From Deltaproteobacteria bacterium (GTDB taxonomy: Bacteria > Myxococcota_A > UBA796 > SXON01), in NCBI GenBank assembly GCA_947445035.1, contig CANFCK010000003.1, positions 124,001-188,000 of the forward strand: a DNA stretch of 64,000 nucleotides, given 5' to 3'. How positions within the stretch are numbered: the stretch's first letter is position 1; the number at the start of each line of letters is the position of its first letter. Shown piece after piece: positions 27,288 to 36,622 of this stretch. Under the pieces are notes generated by a model that saw nothing but the letters and a program-made list of their open reading frames with translations, was not told the DNA's origin and searched no databases. The position numbers were made by a program, and so were the translations under genes.

Positions 27288-27494
27288 GGGGTTGACCCGT
27301 CCACTGTCCACGTGAATTGATCGCCGCGGATGCAAACTTTTCTCTTTCTAAGCCCTTGCTGCCCGATCAATGCCACCATACCCTCTGTGCACAAGGCCGC
27401 CCCGGTCGCCCGCGGCGCCTCCTCCCTCCACTTCCCCTCCTTTCCCGCCTCCTTTCCGCTCCTCCTGGGTGCGGACACGCTGGGTACGTGGCAC

Positions 27495-29045
27495 ATGCCT
27501 GTTCCCACGAGTCCTGTTCGATCTGTACCAAGCACGTTTCGGCGTGTCCGCACCTGGCCTCCCCGTCTTGCCCCCCTCGGCCTCGCCGCCCTGATCCTGG
27601 GTTGGGCATCGTTCACTCCTGAGGGGGTCGGCGCCAGCGCCCCTGCCCTGGCACGAGCGGTCGTTTTCGCCGATGAGCCTCCGTCCTGTTCCAATCCATG
27701 GTCCGCCTGGGCCCGAGTGGTCCTTGAACTCGACGATGCTCGGAGGTACCGGGCATGCGCGGGCGCGCTGATCCCGCAAGGCCCCCGCCGCGCGGCCATC
27801 GTCCGCCTCGCAACCGGCCCGGCAGTACCGGCCGGGCGCCGTCAGAACGCCGCCCACCTGCTTCTGGCCGATCCCGCCCAACCGGCTGGGACGATCGCCG
27901 ACGTGATCCTCGCGGGCGGGTGGCCGGACGCGGCGCGGGCAGACCTGTTGTCACCGTCGTCCCTCGCCTCTTCGTCGTTGGACCTTGGGGTCTTCGCCGA
28001 GGAGGTTCCGATCGGCGGGCTGTACGACCGGGCCATCCTGCTCCGCGACGCCGAGCCCGGCGCCGCGATCGCGGCACTCTCCTGGTTGCAGGGCGACCTC
28101 GACGAGACCGAGCAAGCGTGGCTGGCGAGCGCGTTGGGCGACGAACGGCCCCCACCTACGTCGCCGCCTCCTCCGCCGCTGGGTGTGCTTCAGCTGGTGG
28201 AGGAGCGAGCCCGCGACCACGTCGCCGCCGAGTGGGCCGCCGTCCTGCGCTTTGTCCGGTCCGGCCCCAGTCGTGTGGGCCTCGCCGACCCCGAAGCCCG
28301 CTGGGCGCTGGCCGCGGCGGTGTCCCGGGTCCCGGGCGGCGCAGCGGCGAGAGGTCGGGTGCATTCGGTGCTGCGCGGGGACACCGCCGACCCCGCCGTC
28401 GGGGGGTGGGTTGTCTACGAGCTTGCGCGCCAAGCCGAACTGGCCCCCACCCTTGCGCGTAGTGCCACGGGCGTCCAGGTCAGCGTCGGCGGGACGACGA
28501 TTCAAGTCGGACGTTGCGGGGCCCGTTTCTTGGCACCGGCCGAGCGGGCCGCCGCGCCCATCGCCCCCGACGACCTGCGTGATGACGCTGTATCCGCCGT
28601 GATTGCGGAGCACCTCCGTGCGGGCCTTGTAGACGATGCCGCCGAGTTGGCCGCAGCGCTGCCCGCGGAGCGCACCGCCCTCGACGCGCTTTTGGTCCTC
28701 CTTACCGCGACGCACATCGAGCGCGCCGCTGCACAAACCGCGCCCGAGTTGGTGCCGCGCCGAACGAAAAAACGTTTTCGCAGACCGCCAACCTTGCCAG
28801 CCCGGCCACCAGCCGTCCCGTTCACCCCCCCGGCCGACCCCGGCGATCGGGCCCTGCTCGCGTGGTGGGCCGTCGACCGCGAGCCTGAGCTGGCGCGGCG
28901 CCTCGCCACAACACCCACCTCCGGCCCCTGGGAAAAAGTCCGGCTGTCGGCGATGGCTCGGCTGGACGAACCGGGAAGCAAGGCGGTGGCGCTGTCGTCG
29001 AGGGGGTGCACCCCCGCCGCGCGCCCCTGGCCGCCCGAGGGCTGA
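27495..29045 (+). CDS. Hypothetical membrane-anchored protein
   Basis: I do not recognise this 516-residue protein. From the chosen ATG 27495 the N terminus holds one hydrophobic segment (LAPLGLAALILGWASF, about 32-47), followed by a Cys-containing domain, a Pro-rich stretch (PPPTSPPPPPLG) near residue 235 and mainly helical, Ala-rich sequence to the end. The frame stays open back to 27330, but codons there are less GC-biased. A basic patch (RRTKKRFRR) lies near residue 425. It is convergent with the BtpA-like gene, 14 bases away. Coding potential is good in the central part; function unknown. Confidence 0.6.
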   Translation: MPVPTSPVRSVPSTFRRVRTWPPRLAPLGLAALILGWASFTPEGVGASAPALARAVVFADEPPSCSNPWSAWARVVLELDDARRYRACAGALIPQGPRRAAIVRLATGPAVPAGRRQNAAHLLLADPAQPAGTIADVILAGGWPDAARADLLSPSSLASSSLDLGVFAEEVPIGGLYDRAILLRDAEPGAAIAALSWLQGDLDETEQAWLASALGDERPPPTSPPPPPLGVLQLVEERARDHVAAEWAAVLRFVRSGPSRVGLADPEARWALAAAVSRVPGGAAARGRVHSVLRGDTADPAVGGWVVYELARQAELAPTLARSATGVQVSVGGTTIQVGRCGARFLAPAERAAAPIAPDDLRDDAVSAVIAEHLRAGLVDDAAELAAALPAERTALDALLVLLTATHIERAAAQTAPELVPRRTKKRFRRPPTLPARPPAVPFTPPADPGDRALLAWWAVDREPELARRLATTPTSGPWEKVRLSAMARLDEPGSKAVALSSRGCTPAARPWPPEG

Positions 29046-29059
29046 CCGGGCTCGCCCGT

Positions 29060-29836
29060 TCAGCCCCGGAACGCCTCGGCCATCTTGGCCACCCGTGTAG
29101 CATCCAGCGGAGCGCGGATGTCGCCATCGACATGAAGCGCGGTGCCGACGATCGCGCCGCTTACACGATCGCGCCACGAACGCGCCGAGCCCTGCGTGAC
29201 GCCGCTTCCCAGCCAGACCTCCGCCTCGGGCACCGCTGCGCGCACCGCCGCAAGCTCGGCACCATCCACCTCGGCGCCGGTTGCCCGCCCGGTCACGATG
29301 AGCACGTCGGCGCCCGCCCGCCGCCAGAGATCAGCCGCCGCCTCGCCGATGGAGCCCCCCGCAAGCGGCCGCGCGTGCTTGACATGGACATCGGCAAGAA
29401 TCCGCGCCGTGCACCCAAGCTCACGACGGTAGCGGAGCCACTGGTGCGCATCGCCCTGGAGCAGCCCCTGGTCCGTGACCGCGGCGCCGGCGAGCACGTT
29501 GATCCGCACCCACTCGGCGCCCGCCGCCACAGCCACGCCCAACGCCGACCGCGCGTCGTTGCGGAGCACGTTGATCCCGAGCCGGAGGGAGGGGTGGCGC
29601 GACCGGACTTCCGCCGCCAGGACCGCCATGGCCGCGACGACGTGGGGGTCGACGGCGCCCGCAGCAAAGGGTGCATCCCCGAAGTTTTCGATGATCGCCC
29701 CGTGCGCGCCCCCCTCCGCGAGGGCGGCGGCATCGGCGAGGGCGCGTTCGCGCACCGCGGCGAATCCCGGCGAGCCGCGCGGCGCCGCGGGCAGCGGGAG
29801 GAGGTGGAGGACACCGACGAACTGGAAGGGGGGCAC
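29060..29836 (-). CDS. BtpA/SgcQ family TIM-barrel protein
   Basis: A 258-residue protein of the BtpA family, named for a cyanobacterial photosystem I biogenesis factor but widespread in non-phototrophs, where the reaction is unknown. Hallmarks are VGVLHLLPLPAAPR at the N terminus, GAHGAIIENFGDAPF, GINVLRNDARSALGVA, WVRINVLAGAAVTDQG and a final GSGVTQGSA with IVGTALHVDG, a TIM-barrel phosphate-binding pattern. It follows the polymerase-like gene by 9 bases on the same strand, so co-transcription is likely. Confidence 0.85.
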   Translation of the reverse strand: MPPFQFVGVLHLLPLPAAPRGSPGFAAVRERALADAAALAEGGAHGAIIENFGDAPFAAGAVDPHVVAAMAVLAAEVRSRHPSLRLGINVLRNDARSALGVAVAAGAEWVRINVLAGAAVTDQGLLQGDAHQWLRYRRELGCTARILADVHVKHARPLAGGSIGEAAADLWRRAGADVLIVTGRATGAEVDGAELAAVRAAVPEAEVWLGSGVTQGSARSWRDRVSGAIVGTALHVDGDIRAPLDATRVAKMAEAFRG

Positions 29837-29845
29837 CCCGTTGGC

Positions 29846-30985
29846 CTATCCAACCACGCCGAGGAGCGGGAGCTGATGCGCGGGACGCGCATCAGCGTCA
29901 ACCCAGCGGATGCCGCGAACCTCGCCGAGGTGCACGGCGCGGGCCCGGAGGGCGGCTTCGACAGCGGCGGCCGCGCCCGCGGAGGCGCAGCGAACCTCGA
30001 AGCGCTTGACCCCAGCATCGACCTGGAGGCGGCCCGCCTCGCCCGCGCGGGCAGCCACCGCGCGGGCAAGCGCCACGATCCCATCGACGTCCACCATCTG
30101 ACCGGACCAGCCGGCCCGCAGCGAGGCCGAGCGCTGGCGCCGCCAGAGCGCCCCGGCGCTGGCCGGGAGGTAGGCCACATTGTCCGCGTCGAGAAGTCGG
30201 GTGAACCGGACCGCCACCCCCGCATCCGCGGCGAAGGCCATGCGCAGCCGCACCCCGACTTCCTGCCACACGCGCAGCGCCACCGCTTCAGCGAGGGCGA
30301 GCAGATCCGCAACACGATCCCCTCCGGGACGAACGACGAGCGCCCCGCGGAACCGCGTGACCTCTCCCACTTCGGCCGCAAGCAGTCCGGCGACCTGGCC
30401 GAGCAGGTCGGTGGTGTCGGGCTGCACAATCTGCAGCTGCGGACAGCGGCGCCGTGCCAGCCGAATCGACATCCCCACACCGACGCCCGCCGCGGCGGCC
30501 GCCGCCGAGACCTCGCGAATCCGAGCGCCCGCCACCGCGACCGGGCCCCGCCGCAGGCGGCCGTCCAGGCGGGCCGCCGCCGTCAAAAGCGGCAGCACCG
30601 GACGGATTGCGAGAAACGCACCCTGCCCGGCCAGGCCGGGCCGCAGGGGGGGGGCCGCGACCGCAGGACCCACCGGAAGCGCGTAGGGCCGCACCCGAGC
30701 CGCCAACCCGCCGACGGCAAGCCAGCGACGCGACCCGCACGGTTCCCCGGAGCCCTCCACGCGCCAGCCCCCGGGCGCAGGCCGGCCCAAGAGCGGCCGG
30801 CCGAACCCCCGCGGCACCAGCACCTGCCGACCAGGAACCTCAGGGACGGCGACGAGCACCTCCCCATCGGCGGGCGTCCCGGCGTGACGCACGGCAAAGC
30901 AGCGCCCGCCGCGCGCAAGCACATCGTCCCCCAGCAACGAAGCCGGGAAGATGGGGACGAGGCGGAGCGGAGAGGAGTCAGACAT
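29846..30985 (-). CDS. Degenerate Y-family polymerase-like protein (ImuB-like)
   Basis: A 379-residue protein. Residues about 145-205 look like the palm and fingers of Y-family polymerases: AVAGARIREVSAAAAAAGVG followed by GMSIRLARRRCPQLQIV, matching the GMPLRRAxRLCP region. Later segments (LPASAGALWRR and VDVDGIVALARAVAARAG) fit a thumb or little-finger remnant. The catalytic acids are missing: the FxDxDAFFA site reads FLAIRPVLP, and no SIDE-type motif is seen. It resembles ImuB, a non-catalytic partner in mutagenic repair. The first 120 residues are unassigned. ATG 30985 is preferred; upstream sequence is AT-richer and non-coding. Confidence 0.55.
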   Translation of the reverse strand: MSDSSPLRLVPIFPASLLGDDVLARGGRCFAVRHAGTPADGEVLVAVPEVPGRQVLVPRGFGRPLLGRPAPGGWRVEGSGEPCGSRRWLAVGGLAARVRPYALPVGPAVAAPPLRPGLAGQGAFLAIRPVLPLLTAAARLDGRLRRGPVAVAGARIREVSAAAAAAGVGVGMSIRLARRRCPQLQIVQPDTTDLLGQVAGLLAAEVGEVTRFRGALVVRPGGDRVADLLALAEAVALRVWQEVGVRLRMAFAADAGVAVRFTRLLDADNVAYLPASAGALWRRQRSASLRAGWSGQMVDVDGIVALARAVAARAGEAGRLQVDAGVKRFEVRCASAGAAAAVEAALRARAVHLGEVRGIRWVDADARPAHQLPLLGVVG

Positions 30986-31058
30986 GCGGACCTCGGGTGG
31001 ACACTCCCAAGATACTGAACTCTGGAACCAGATGGATACCAAAAAATGGTCTGATCGC
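30986..31058 (-). promoter_or_regulatory. AT-richer spacer, likely promoter of the polymerase-like gene
   Basis: This 73-bp spacer is much less GC-rich than its surroundings. It contains ATTTTTTGG and a near repeat TGAAC/TGGAAC, and precedes the ATG at 30985. I could not fit a convincing -35/-10 pair or a LexA box. It suggests the polymerase-like gene has its own promoter even though the nuclease gene is just upstream on the same strand. Confidence 0.3.
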
Positions 31059-31976
31059 TCAACGGCGACCACAAACTCCGCGGAAGCTGCAGTAGCGACA
31101 GTCCGGCGCCCCGACAGGGAGTTCGGGGTAGTCCTCCGCCACCGCCACGTTCTCTGCCACATTCAGCAGGCGCGCGCGCATGTCGGCGGAAGAGGAGGCG
31201 ATTCGGGCCGCGGCTTCGTGAATTTCGGCGGCACCGACCGGGTGCCGGCTTTCGGTGCCCAGGCGAAGGTTCACATGCATCGCCGTGATGCGGTCGGCCG
31301 GCACCGCCAGCTCCTGGGTCGCGTACAAGCCGTAGACGCCAAGTTGAACGGCAATGTCGGCGTCGTGATGCCCCTCACCCGTCTTCCAGTCGAGGATCAC
31401 CACTCCGCCACGCCCGTCCTCCACCAAGACGTCAAGCACCACGTACACGTCGACGTTGCCCACGCTGAAGCGGCGAAGGTCCTCCAACTCCAGGATCCGA
31501 CCCGGGACCGCGCACAGCCGCTGGAAAAGCCGATTGTCCCAAAGGCCGCGCACCTGGCGCTCGATCTCGTCGATGGCCGCGTCCCAGTCGGCCTCGGTGG
31601 GAGCCTGCTCATAGTAGTGCTCTCGAAAACCCACGCGGCGAGCGGGCCGTTGCAACCACGAGCCGTCTTGACTGCCTTCGATGTCGCGACGCGCCCCACT
31701 CCGCGCGCCCGCTACGGCCATTTCGACCGGACCGAGCGCAAACCCATCCCGCACCTGCCGCAGCGCGCGCTCGGCCACGGCGTGGACCACGGTGCCCGTC
31801 CACATCGACCGCGACGTGAGCTTCTTCTGGACGTAGGCATCCCGCGCGGCAACGGGCGCAGCCGCGTCCCATCCGCCCCAACTGCCGTAGTAGGCGAACC
31901 AATAGGCGCGGGCGCAGCCGGAGAACGCGCGCGCACGGGAGTGCGACCAAACCAGCTCGTTGACGAGGTCTGCCAC
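31059..31976 (-). CDS. RecB/Cas4-type PD-(D/E)XK nuclease with Fe-S Cys set
   Basis: A 305-residue nuclease-like protein. The PD-(D/E)XK core shows GTVVHAVAERAL (catalytic-region His), VYVVLDVLVED, then VVILDWKTGEGHHDADIAVQ with the DxK pair. One Cys near the N terminus (FSGCARAYWFAYYG) and three near the C terminus (CRYCSFRGVC) match the four-Cys arrangement that holds a [4Fe-4S] cluster in Cas4, AddB and related exonucleases. It likely processes DNA ends. It is a stand-alone domain, without helicase or Cas genes nearby, but next to a Y-family-like gene on the same strand. Start is GTG 31976. Confidence 0.85.
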   Translation of the reverse strand: MADLVNELVWSHSRARAFSGCARAYWFAYYGSWGGWDAAAPVAARDAYVQKKLTSRSMWTGTVVHAVAERALRQVRDGFALGPVEMAVAGARSGARRDIEGSQDGSWLQRPARRVGFREHYYEQAPTEADWDAAIDEIERQVRGLWDNRLFQRLCAVPGRILELEDLRRFSVGNVDVYVVLDVLVEDGRGGVVILDWKTGEGHHDADIAVQLGVYGLYATQELAVPADRITAMHVNLRLGTESRHPVGAAEIHEAAARIASSSADMRARLLNVAENVAVAEDYPELPVGAPDCRYCSFRGVCGRR

Positions 31977-32140
31977 CGACGCGGCTTATCCCCGAAGCCG
32001 GGGCGAAGCGCGCCGCGATGCACACCAGCACCGGCCTGCCGAGACGTCCGGTCGCGGTGCGTCGCCCAGATGATGCTTGGCATCGACCGCGGCCTCGGCT
32101 ATGGTCGGGTGGGGTTGGTGCGGGCTTGCCGGGAGCCGTC

Positions 32141-32764
32141 ATGCGTTCGTTTTTCTTGGGTGCCGCCGCATTGACGTTCGGGTGCACCGAAAACCCCCTT
32201 GATGCCGGCTTCGTCGAGGGCCCCACCAAGCAGGAAACCGCTGACGATGGCGGCACCGACGACACCAGCATCGATGAGGCGTTCGTCGCCGCCTGGTACA
32301 CCCTTGAGGCAAGCGTCGTCGTCGAGGACGGGGCGGGCAGCATCACGGACGCGACCGTCGAATTGGTGACCGTGGACGAAGGGCTGGTGCGCGACCCAGC
32401 GCCGTGTGCGCTCGACCTAGCCGAGTTCTCGGTCGTCCCCCCGCCGTCCGGGGACGCCGAGCTGATGGCGTGGTGGAGCTTGTCCGTCCAAGCCGACGAT
32501 ACCTGCGTTCCAGACGGGGTTCCCGCGATCCTCGGCTTCGGCCTCGGCAAGCTGGACGTCGAGGTGCGCGCCCGGCTGGGGACGGTGAACCTCGAGGATC
32601 AAGAAGGTGAACTCTACGGCGCGTGGCTGAGCGCCGACGAGGGCGCCACGCTTTTCCCGTTCGGCTATGCGACAGCCCCGGAGGACATGACCGACTTGGC
32701 CCTGCCCGATGGCGCCTACGCGCTGAAGCCGCTGCTACTGCTGGCGTTACCCGCCCCGGAGTGA
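32141..32764 (+). CDS. Predicted lipoprotein of unknown function
   Basis: A 207-residue protein with a clear lipoprotein signal (MRSFFLGAAALTFGC, Cys at 15) followed by an acidic Asp/Thr-rich linker (about 30-50). The mature part has two Cys and a beta-rich pattern but no family I recognise. The in-frame extension upstream to 32018 has no signal and is rejected. The gene ends one base before the convergent lipoprotein gene. Envelope location is inferred from the lipobox. Confidence 0.7.
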   Translation: MRSFFLGAAALTFGCTENPLDAGFVEGPTKQETADDGGTDDTSIDEAFVAAWYTLEASVVVEDGAGSITDATVELVTVDEGLVRDPAPCALDLAEFSVVPPPSGDAELMAWWSLSVQADDTCVPDGVPAILGFGLGKLDVEVRARLGTVNLEDQEGELYGAWLSADEGATLFPFGYATAPEDMTDLALPDGAYALKPLLLLALPAPE

Positions 32765-33274
32765 CCTACAGCTCCCACGCGATTGCTGGCGAGAGCGTGA
32801 ACGTAGCGCCGGTCGCCAGCCCAGCCGGTGGCACTTCGCCAAGGTCGAGCGCTTCGGCGTAGGCATACCCGACGTCGACCAGCTCCCCATCGCCGAATCC
32901 CACCGACCACCCGAAGCCTTCACCGGGAAAGGGCTCGGTCGGGGCGATTTCGTCGGACACCTCGCCAATCGCGTAGAGGGCGGGACCGGAAAAGCTCGGA
33001 TCCCGGACGAGGTCATCGGCACAGTCCGCGTCGAGCTCGGTCAGGGTGAGATCGTAGGCCGCCCGGCAGTCTGGGCACGCCGGCGTCGTCGTGAGTGTAC
33101 CGACTACGCTCTGGGTCCTTGCACAGAGCGGCTCCTGGTCACCGGCGTCCGGCGACCAAGCGGTGGTGTAGAACTCCCATGTCTGGGTGCCCTCCATGCC
33201 AGTGGCCCCGGGGACGATCGATCCGCGCTGAACCACCCAGGCCGGCTCCGTCGAGCACGCCAAAAGAAGGGCAA

Positions 33275-34078
<804 letters not shown>

Positions 34079-34098
34079 TTCCACCTCGTGGCTGAGGT

Positions 34099-34594
34099 CT
34101 ACCCCGCCGCCAACGCCCCGCCACCAAGGACGACCCCGCCCTCCCGCTTCCGTGCCGCCACTCGCAGACTGGCGGCCGCCAGAAGGCACGCAATCGGACA
34201 GAGCAAAAGGGCCTGGGCGACACGTGTGGGGTCCTGGGCCGAACCCGCCGCCTCTGCGAGCCACCCGAGAACCGGAGGGCCGACGCGAAAACGAGTGCAT
34301 CAGCCCCGTCAACCCCGAGAATACGCACCACACCACCAGGCCCAGCGCGATCATCCGCACCCGAGGAACACGATCGGCCAGGCGCCCGAACGGAACGCCC
34401 AGGATGGTGTAGAAGAGCACGAAGCTGGTGCTTCCGAGCAGGGCCAGTTGCACGTCGCCGAGCCCCAACTCCGCCTTGATCGGCCCGAAGAGGATGTAGA
34501 TCACCGTGCGATCGAGGAAGTTGAAGGTGTACACCAGGGCGAGCAGGGCGAGCGCCGGGTGCGCACCATCTTGGGTCCGATCGGATTGGTTCAT
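34099..34594 (-). pseudogene. MFS transporter relic with internal deletion
   Basis: The first 99 codons from ATG 34594 encode a normal MFS N terminus: helices in ALALLALVYTFNFLDRTVIY, LALLGSTSFVLFYTILG and MIALGLVVWCVFSGLTGLM, and the loop motif GRLADRVPRVR. Coding sense then shifts frame and continues as VGPPVLGWLAEAAGSAQDPT and VAQALLLCPIACLLAAASLR, which look like the last helices and tail of an MFS protein, ending at TAG 34099-34101. About 250 residues of the middle are missing. The total of 496 bp is not a multiple of three. I read this as a gene broken by internal deletion. Confidence 0.7.
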
Positions 34595-34621
34595 GGCGAC
34601 TTCGGGGCCGAAGTATGCGCA

Positions 34622-34659
34622 ATGCTGCACTGCGTTAAGTTCATTTTGCGTCGCAGCAT
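34622..34659. promoter_or_regulatory. Inverted repeat in divergent promoter region
   Basis: ATGCTGC at 34622-34628 and GCAGCAT at 34653-34659 form an inverted repeat around a 24-base AT-richer spacer in front of the peptidase gene. It could be an operator of a dimeric regulator. No adjacent regulator gene is seen, so support is weak. Confidence 0.3.
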
Positions 34660-34675
34660 GTGCTATTCAGGGAAG

Positions 34676-36061
34676 ATGTCCACCCCCGAAACCGTTGCCG
34701 CCCATGCCCGCGAGGGCGTACCCGCCGCGCTCAACGCGCTGTGTGCCTACCTCCGCATCCCCGCGATCTCCTGCGACCCCGCTCACGCCGAGGACGTGGG
34801 GCGGCTGGCCCAGACCGTGGCCGCGGACCTGGCGGCGCTGGGCTTCGATGACGCCGTCGCCCGCAGCCTCCCGGACGCGCTGCCGTGCGTCACCGCGAGC
34901 TGGATGAAGCGGCCCGGCGCCCCGACGATCCTCATCTACGGCCACCTGGACCTCCAACCCGTCAAAGGGGAGACCTGGACCTCGCCCCCGCACGAGCCCA
35001 CGATACGAAACGGCCGCCTGTACGCGCGCGGTGCCGCCGACGACATGGGGGGCTGGGTCACGCACCTCGCCGCCATCCGCGCGTGGTTCGCAGTCACCGG
35101 CGAACTGCCGTGCAACGTTCGGCTGGTGATCGAGGGCGAAGAGGAGATCGGGAGTCCCAACCTCGAACGTTATATGGATGCCTTCCCCGTGTGCTTCCAG
35201 GCCGATGCCATGGTGCTCACCGATTGTGAGAACCCCTCGATCGACATTCCGGGGCTGACCGTCTCGCTTCGGGGGATCCTCGAGCTGACCGTCCGATGCA
35301 CGGCGTTGGAGGCTGACATCCACTCCGGACTGTGGGGAGGGATGGTGCCCGACGTGTCGCTGGCGCTGGTGCAGTTGATCTCGCGGTTGGTGGACGAGGA
35401 CGGCCGCGTCAAGGCTCCCCGATCAGAAGTGCCCGACGCATGGTGCAGCGCGGCATGGGCCGTGCCGCTGACGCGCGACGTGATCCGCGAAGGGGGTCAC
35501 CTCTGCGCGGGTGTGGAACCGCTGCCGGCCCGCGGGATGCCGCCCGCTGCACACTTGTGGCGGCAGCCGGCCGTGACGATCGTCGCGACCACCCTCCCCA
35601 CGCTGGACATCAAGAAGAATGCGCTGCGTCGCAGCGCCGAGGCCATCCTGTCGGTGCGCGTGGCGCCTGGCATGGCCGACGAGGACCTGAAGGCTGCGTT
35701 CGACGCCGAGCTGGTTCGCGACCCACCCGGCGGGGTCAAGGTGAGCCTGGAATGGAGCACCCAGCCGTCCGGCGCCTGGTTGTACGAGCCGAAGGGGCCG
35801 GCGTTCGCCGCAGCTGATCGTGCCTACACCCGGTCCTGGGGGCGCCCGCTGCTCCAGGTCGGCGTCGGGGGCAGCATCCCCTTCGTCGCCCTTTTCGGGC
35901 GTCGGTTCGGTGATCTGCCGCTGATTCTCAATGGCGTGATCGACCCCCTCACCACCGCCCACGGTCCCGACGAGAGCCTGGACCTGGGGATCTTCGAGAA
36001 GGCGATCCTGGCCAACGTCTACCTCTACGACGAGCTTGCCAGCGCGCTGACCGGAGCCTGA
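34676..36061 (+). CDS. M20 family metallopeptidase (dipeptidase type)
   Basis: A 461-residue zinc aminopeptidase/dipeptidase of the M20 family, cytoplasmic by lack of a signal. Metal and catalytic motifs are in order: ILIYGHLDLQPV (first His), ARGAADDMGGW (bridging Asp), IEGEEEIGS (catalytic Glu and ligand Glu), MVLTDCENPS (Asp ligand) and a late TTAHGPDES (last His). The lid domain with ADIHSGLWGG lies between. Length is typical for the CNDP/DapE-like group. The start is ATG 34676 after GGGAA; the in-frame sequence upstream covers the divergent relic and is not coding. Confidence 0.93.
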   Translation: MSTPETVAAHAREGVPAALNALCAYLRIPAISCDPAHAEDVGRLAQTVAADLAALGFDDAVARSLPDALPCVTASWMKRPGAPTILIYGHLDLQPVKGETWTSPPHEPTIRNGRLYARGAADDMGGWVTHLAAIRAWFAVTGELPCNVRLVIEGEEEIGSPNLERYMDAFPVCFQADAMVLTDCENPSIDIPGLTVSLRGILELTVRCTALEADIHSGLWGGMVPDVSLALVQLISRLVDEDGRVKAPRSEVPDAWCSAAWAVPLTRDVIREGGHLCAGVEPLPARGMPPAAHLWRQPAVTIVATTLPTLDIKKNALRRSAEAILSVRVAPGMADEDLKAAFDAELVRDPPGGVKVSLEWSTQPSGAWLYEPKGPAFAAADRAYTRSWGRPLLQVGVGGSIPFVALFGRRFGDLPLILNGVIDPLTTAHGPDESLDLGIFEKAILANVYLYDELASALTGA

Positions 36062-36066
36062 GGCGC

Positions 36067-36543
36067 TCAGATCGGCGCCCCGGTCGCGCCGGTCAACCGC
36101 CACTCACCGTCCTCCCGAGCCAAAGTCACGTCGAACCGCCACTGATCGGCCGCGATCGGCAGGATCTCGGTGAGGGCGTCTGGCGACTCGGCCATGAAAG
36201 CCTCAAAGGAAGCGGTGGCGCCGTCGCCTTCGCTCGCCACCGCGATCTCGCCAACCACGATGAAAAGCGGGCCGCGACGAAGGAACTGCGCGGCAAGCAC
36301 CGTCCGCAGGCCCGCCTTGTCGAAGGTGTGTCCACGCGCCGACCCTCGGAAAGACTCCGACACCGGTGCCAGCACGTCGCCCACGTCGGCCGCCTCAGCC
36401 CCCGCAACGACGTGGTCCACAACGGCGCGAATTCGGTCCGCGTCGGATGGCGCCGGGCGGAAGAGCGACCACAGCGCGCCCACCACGCCGAGAACGACGA
36501 CGATCAACAGGAGGCGGCGAGAGGTCATGGTCGTCGCGCGCAT
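36067..36543 (-). CDS. Small membrane-anchored protein with NTF2-like domain
   Basis: A 158-residue protein with one N-terminal membrane helix (LLLIVVVLGVVGALWSLF). The rest resembles a SnoaL/NTF2-like fold: an opening helix pair (IRAVVDHVVAGAEAADVGDV), a GHTFDKAGLRTVLAAQFL segment, then four beta strands ending W.FDVTLAREDGEWRLTG. No catalytic residues are evident. ATG 36543 or ATG 36528 may be the start. It is last in a minus-strand run that begins with the CDGSH gene. Confidence 0.6.
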   Translation of the reverse strand: MRATTMTSRRLLLIVVVLGVVGALWSLFRPAPSDADRIRAVVDHVVAGAEAADVGDVLAPVSESFRGSARGHTFDKAGLRTVLAAQFLRRGPLFIVVGEIAVASEGDGATASFEAFMAESPDALTEILPIAADQWRFDVTLAREDGEWRLTGATGAPI

Positions 36544-36622
36544 CTCGGCCTGGGGTTTGCTCAGGCGGGTCGATGGCGAGCGCGAGCGCCGACGCACCAC
36601 CGAGTGAAGCTCTGTGCGGAAT

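Larger units (their letters stand above)
27141..27494. other. Intergenic region with DnaA boxes and AT-richer tract
   Basis: This 354-bp stretch between two divergent genes holds two perfect DnaA boxes, a near-match TGTGCACAA at 27386-27394, an AT-richer tract at about 27331-27353 and a pyrimidine-rich run at about 27419-27470. The part after 27330 is an open frame in phase with the downstream gene, whose true start is uncertain, so some of it may be coding. Promoters for both flanking genes should lie here. I see no RNA gene in it. Confidence 0.5.

Noticed and set aside
27141..27494. Chromosomal origin of replication
   Set aside because: Only two perfect DnaA boxes and no dnaA, dnaN, parAB or gidA neighbours; kept as a DnaA-box finding rather than an oriC call.
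29060..29836. Photosynthesis gene based on the BtpA name
   Set aside because: BtpA-family barrels are widespread in non-phototrophs and no photosystem genes are present.
29006..31018. 670-codon plus-strand open frame across the BtpA and polymerase-like genes
   Set aside because: Composition is Arg/Pro-rich with no recognisable domain, while the minus strand carries recognisable protein families.
30986..31058. LexA/SOS box in front of the polymerase-like gene
   Set aside because: Near repeats are present, but they do not fit the myxobacterial or E. coli LexA consensus closely enough.
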